A DNA stretch of 11,018 nucleotides from Gonapodya sp. JEL0774 (taxonomy: Eukaryota; Monoblepharomycota; Monoblepharidomycetes; Monoblepharidales; Gonapodyaceae), in NCBI GenBank assembly GCA_027604505.1, contig JADIIX010000369.1:1-11018 (forward strand), read 5' to 3'. Of this stretch, positions 8,718-11,018 are shown piece after piece (the stretch's first letter is position 1; each line of letters starts with the position of its first letter). The notes below the pieces were generated by a model. That model was not told where the DNA came from and searched no databases. It saw only the letters and a program-made list of their open reading frames with translations. The position numbers and the translations under genes were made by a program.

Positions 8718-10237
8718 CTACTGCCCATCCCCGGCCACTTTCCTCAGTTCCTCCCATGTCCTCACTTTGTTGACCTCACCACCATTCCCCATCCCGATAT
8801 AATCCTTGAACTCCTCCTCCTCGTCGTCTTCCATGGCATAGTTCATCGCCGACACGACGTTCTCCGCACTGGAGGAACCTGACGAGTCCACGGCTGGCTC
8901 CACCTTGGCCGAAGTCACACCACCTCCAGCTCCACCACCACCGTTCCGTCTTCTTATCTCGTCCCATGCAGTTCCCGATACCCCCGATCGTGCGCGCACC
9001 GCATCCCAGGGGGATTTTCGTCCATCCAATGTGCTCCGTTGGCTCGCATCGCGATCGGAGTCGAACAGCGCAGGTGGATTGTCAGGAGTGTTTTGAGAGA
9101 AAGCAGAGGTTGAATCCGTATTTGTCGAATAGGATACCGGACGTGGATAACCTCTGACGGCAAAAACACGTTGGTGAAGAAAGAGACAGACAAGCACGAA
9201 ATCAAAAAAGTCGCGCAAGGAACAATGCAGTATCGTGGACGACTATCTCTGGCAGGTTCAGTCCCATGCAGTTCCAGCTCAGTGCCTTCTCCTTCATTCA
9301 GCGTGGGAATGTAAGGGCAAAATGGACCTGTGCTCTAATCACGCCCATTCTGTGGAGTTTGCACATAGAGGGATGTGCAAGTGGCCACTCCTCACATCCA
9401 TGTCCCCTCTCAGTATTGTCCATCGAACACCTATTCCACAGCTCCTTCTGCACCTACTTTGCTTCCGCAATCAGCCTCTTCAACTCCGAGTCATCTGGCA
9501 GTCTACGATATACTCTATTCGTCATGGCTCGCCGGGCGGCGCTGTGGGTACCACGGGTGGGGAGTAGATTGGGAAGTAAGATAGAGCTCGCAAACACCAG
9601 GATTGAGTTTGAGCAACACTGCTCGGGCCCACAAGTTCCGGTGTTGTTCCCATGGTTCTAATATTGATCATGATGCTGGTCGCGAGACACTCAATACAAC
9701 TTATACCGATGTGAGATGTGACAGCTCAGTTTGCTGTGGATGCCCCCATTTCACGAGCGCTCCAACTCACGAGAATCCCAAGAAAGTTAGCCCAAACGTC
9801 ACAGTCGAAGCAGCTCCCAGTGCAATAGGTGACGGTACTGGTAGTCTCAGTCTCCTGACAATCCCGAGAGAAGCCGCCATCCCCAGCATCATGCCGACGC
9901 CTGGCATCACAGAGACACATACCACCAAGCACCGATATCCATCCAGTAGAAACAAGGTCGCAACATCGGGAATCACGCCCAAAAAAGGGCGATGAGGCCT
10001 TCAATTAGCTCTTCAGGTCGCCACGCGATCGTTTTCAGCACATTCCAAGCTCCCACAGCTACAAAACTCACCAGCACCTATATACACGCCTCTCTCTGCT
10101 TCCAGAAGCACGCTGCTCTCATCCATTGTTGGTATGTAGGAGCGAACTTTGGCACGAGCTATCTCACGAGAGGAAAGCTTTTCACCCTCCGCAGACGCCA
10201 TCGAAGAAGACGATGGCCCATCAATGGTGGTTTGCAT
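8718..10237 (-). CDS. Small membrane protein with W[DE]xxR tail motifs, four exons, 271 aa
   Basis: Exons on the minus strand: 10237-10072, 9900-9771, 9541-9458 and 9153-8718. Introns are 171, 229 and 304 nt with GTGAGT, GTGAGT and GTAGGT donors and CCAG, ACAG and TCAG acceptors; every phase matches. The start is the first true ATG of the frame and has A at -3. Residues 1-50 are polar. Two likely membrane helices follow at about 51-70 (Gly-rich, GAGVGMMLGMAASLG) and 79-98, joined by a short basic loop (RRLR). A basic segment (RRAMTNRVYRRL) leads to a long polar tail with SPWDAVR, TAWDEIR and RTWEELR, a Gly run and an acidic patch (235-241). The layout (helical hairpin, then a W[DE]xxR tail) recalls OCIA-domain-type mitochondrial or endosomal proteins, but the ESFWYR-like hallmark is absent, so I do not assign that family. 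If the last donor is not used, the protein stops after residue 127. Confidence 0.7.
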
Positions 10238-11018
10238 CGTTTCTGGGGGGAGCAAAATGGTGTCTCGTGGCTGGGATTCACAGAGCGATACGATTAAAGA
10301 ATCACTGCAAGGATTCAGTGATGTGGGAGCCGTCCAGCCCGATTCGTTGCGGGGAAAGCAAATATCGGGCGGGAGCCCTATATGGGTTTGGTGACGCGGG
10401 AGAAGAAAGCGGAACAAATAAACAGTCTATCCTTCGCATGACGCTTCACTATGCTCATGTGACTTAGGGTCATTAAATCTCAAGTGCCCATATCGGAATT
10501 CAGCAGACAGCTCCACACGCACTGCTTGTGCTTCACAGAGTAACTGTCCTTTGTCTTCAATACAAGCACTCCCTGGTCCTTCGGATAGTTTGTAACGTTG
10601 GTACTGGATACTGTTATGTTTGCGAGTCCGGGACAGGATCTAAGACAATCCAGCTGGGAGAGGGAGTCCACATCTCACTCTGCGCTAATAAGCAACACAT
10701 TGGTCAAAAAAAGGCTTGCAATTGTGCTCAAAGGACAGTAGATATGAATTCTGTTGAGTTATATTACCCCCCCTGGGCGCTGTTTCCAATTCACACATTA
10801 CAGGTGCTCATTAACATCACTCCACATGAATGTCGTGTGCAATATCCTTCCGTTAATATTTACTTTTATGTTTATTTTAGTGTATCATCTCATGGAAGCG
10901 CGTTGACAAGACTCTTGAAATTCAAGGGTCTCGCTCTAAACTAGTGGGTTTCAAAGTTGACTGAAATCGAATTATAATACGCACATTCTCGGCGACTTAA
11001 ATATTGGAACATACGAAA
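10238..11018. other. Region without a supported gene; one weak + strand open frame
   Basis: A + strand frame stays open from 10528 to a TAG at 10942-10944, but it opens on GTG and its first ATG is at 10744, leaving only about 66 codons. The peptide is Cys/His-containing without a clear motif, and composition turns A/T-rich after 10730. It could be a 3' exon of a gene whose start I cannot see, or chance. The rest (10238-10527) should contain the promoter and 5' UTR of the minus-strand gene starting at 10237. No RNA gene was seen. Confidence 0.35.

Noticed and set aside
9976-9991. Perfect hairpin CGCCC-A6-GGGCG resembling an intrinsic terminator
   Set aside because: It lies inside an intron of a eukaryotic gene and lacks a following T run; bacterial termination does not apply.
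9980-10060. Minus-strand stretch reading AWNVLKTIAWRPEELIEGLIALFWA as an extra exon
   Set aside because: It lies within the 171-nt intron 9901-10071, whose GTGAGT donor and CCAG acceptor give an in-phase Gly-rich helix; using it would break that helix.

Overview
The window reads as a piece of a eukaryotic nuclear genome, most likely fungal. Three protein-coding genes can be assembled only by assuming GT-AG spliceosomal introns: mostly 47-116 nt in two genes, 171-304 nt in the third. Several introns carry CTAAG/CTGAT-like branch motifs. Shine-Dalgarno spacing, operon packing, rRNA, tRNA and mobile-element genes are not apparent. I cannot name the species; a basidiomycete or an early-diverging fungus (for example a chytrid) would both fit.

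Layout. 1-512 holds no convincing gene. It has a 33-bp sequence present twice 75 bp apart, a CCAAT plus TATA pair on the + strand, and a minus-strand AATAAA signal. 513-2636 (minus) is a six-exon Ser/Thr protein kinase gene of CAMK-like appearance (581 aa), with unusual DFN and SPQ motifs where DFG and APE are expected. 2637-4481 is a 1.8-kb interval with at most small doubtful ORFs. 4482-8552 (plus) is a long multi-exon gene for a protein of about 1,200 residues. Its N-terminal 650 residues are disordered and Ser/Pro-rich and carry 13 [RK]RxS sites; its C-terminal half looks folded but I do not recognise it. The reading frame changes near 7122 and 7182-7250, so the exon model there is uncertain. 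8718-10237 (minus) is a four-exon gene for a 271-aa protein with two membrane helices and a tail holding three W[DE]xxR motifs. It converges on the previous gene, with 165 bp between the stops. 10238-11018 holds one weak open frame.

How the genes may relate. The kinase and the long gene are in opposite orientation and do not form an operon. The long protein has many basophilic-kinase consensus sites and lies beside a basophilic-type kinase gene, but that pairing is only a hypothesis. The third gene looks unrelated. The clearest results are the exon structures, in which all splice phases agree for the kinase and for the membrane protein.
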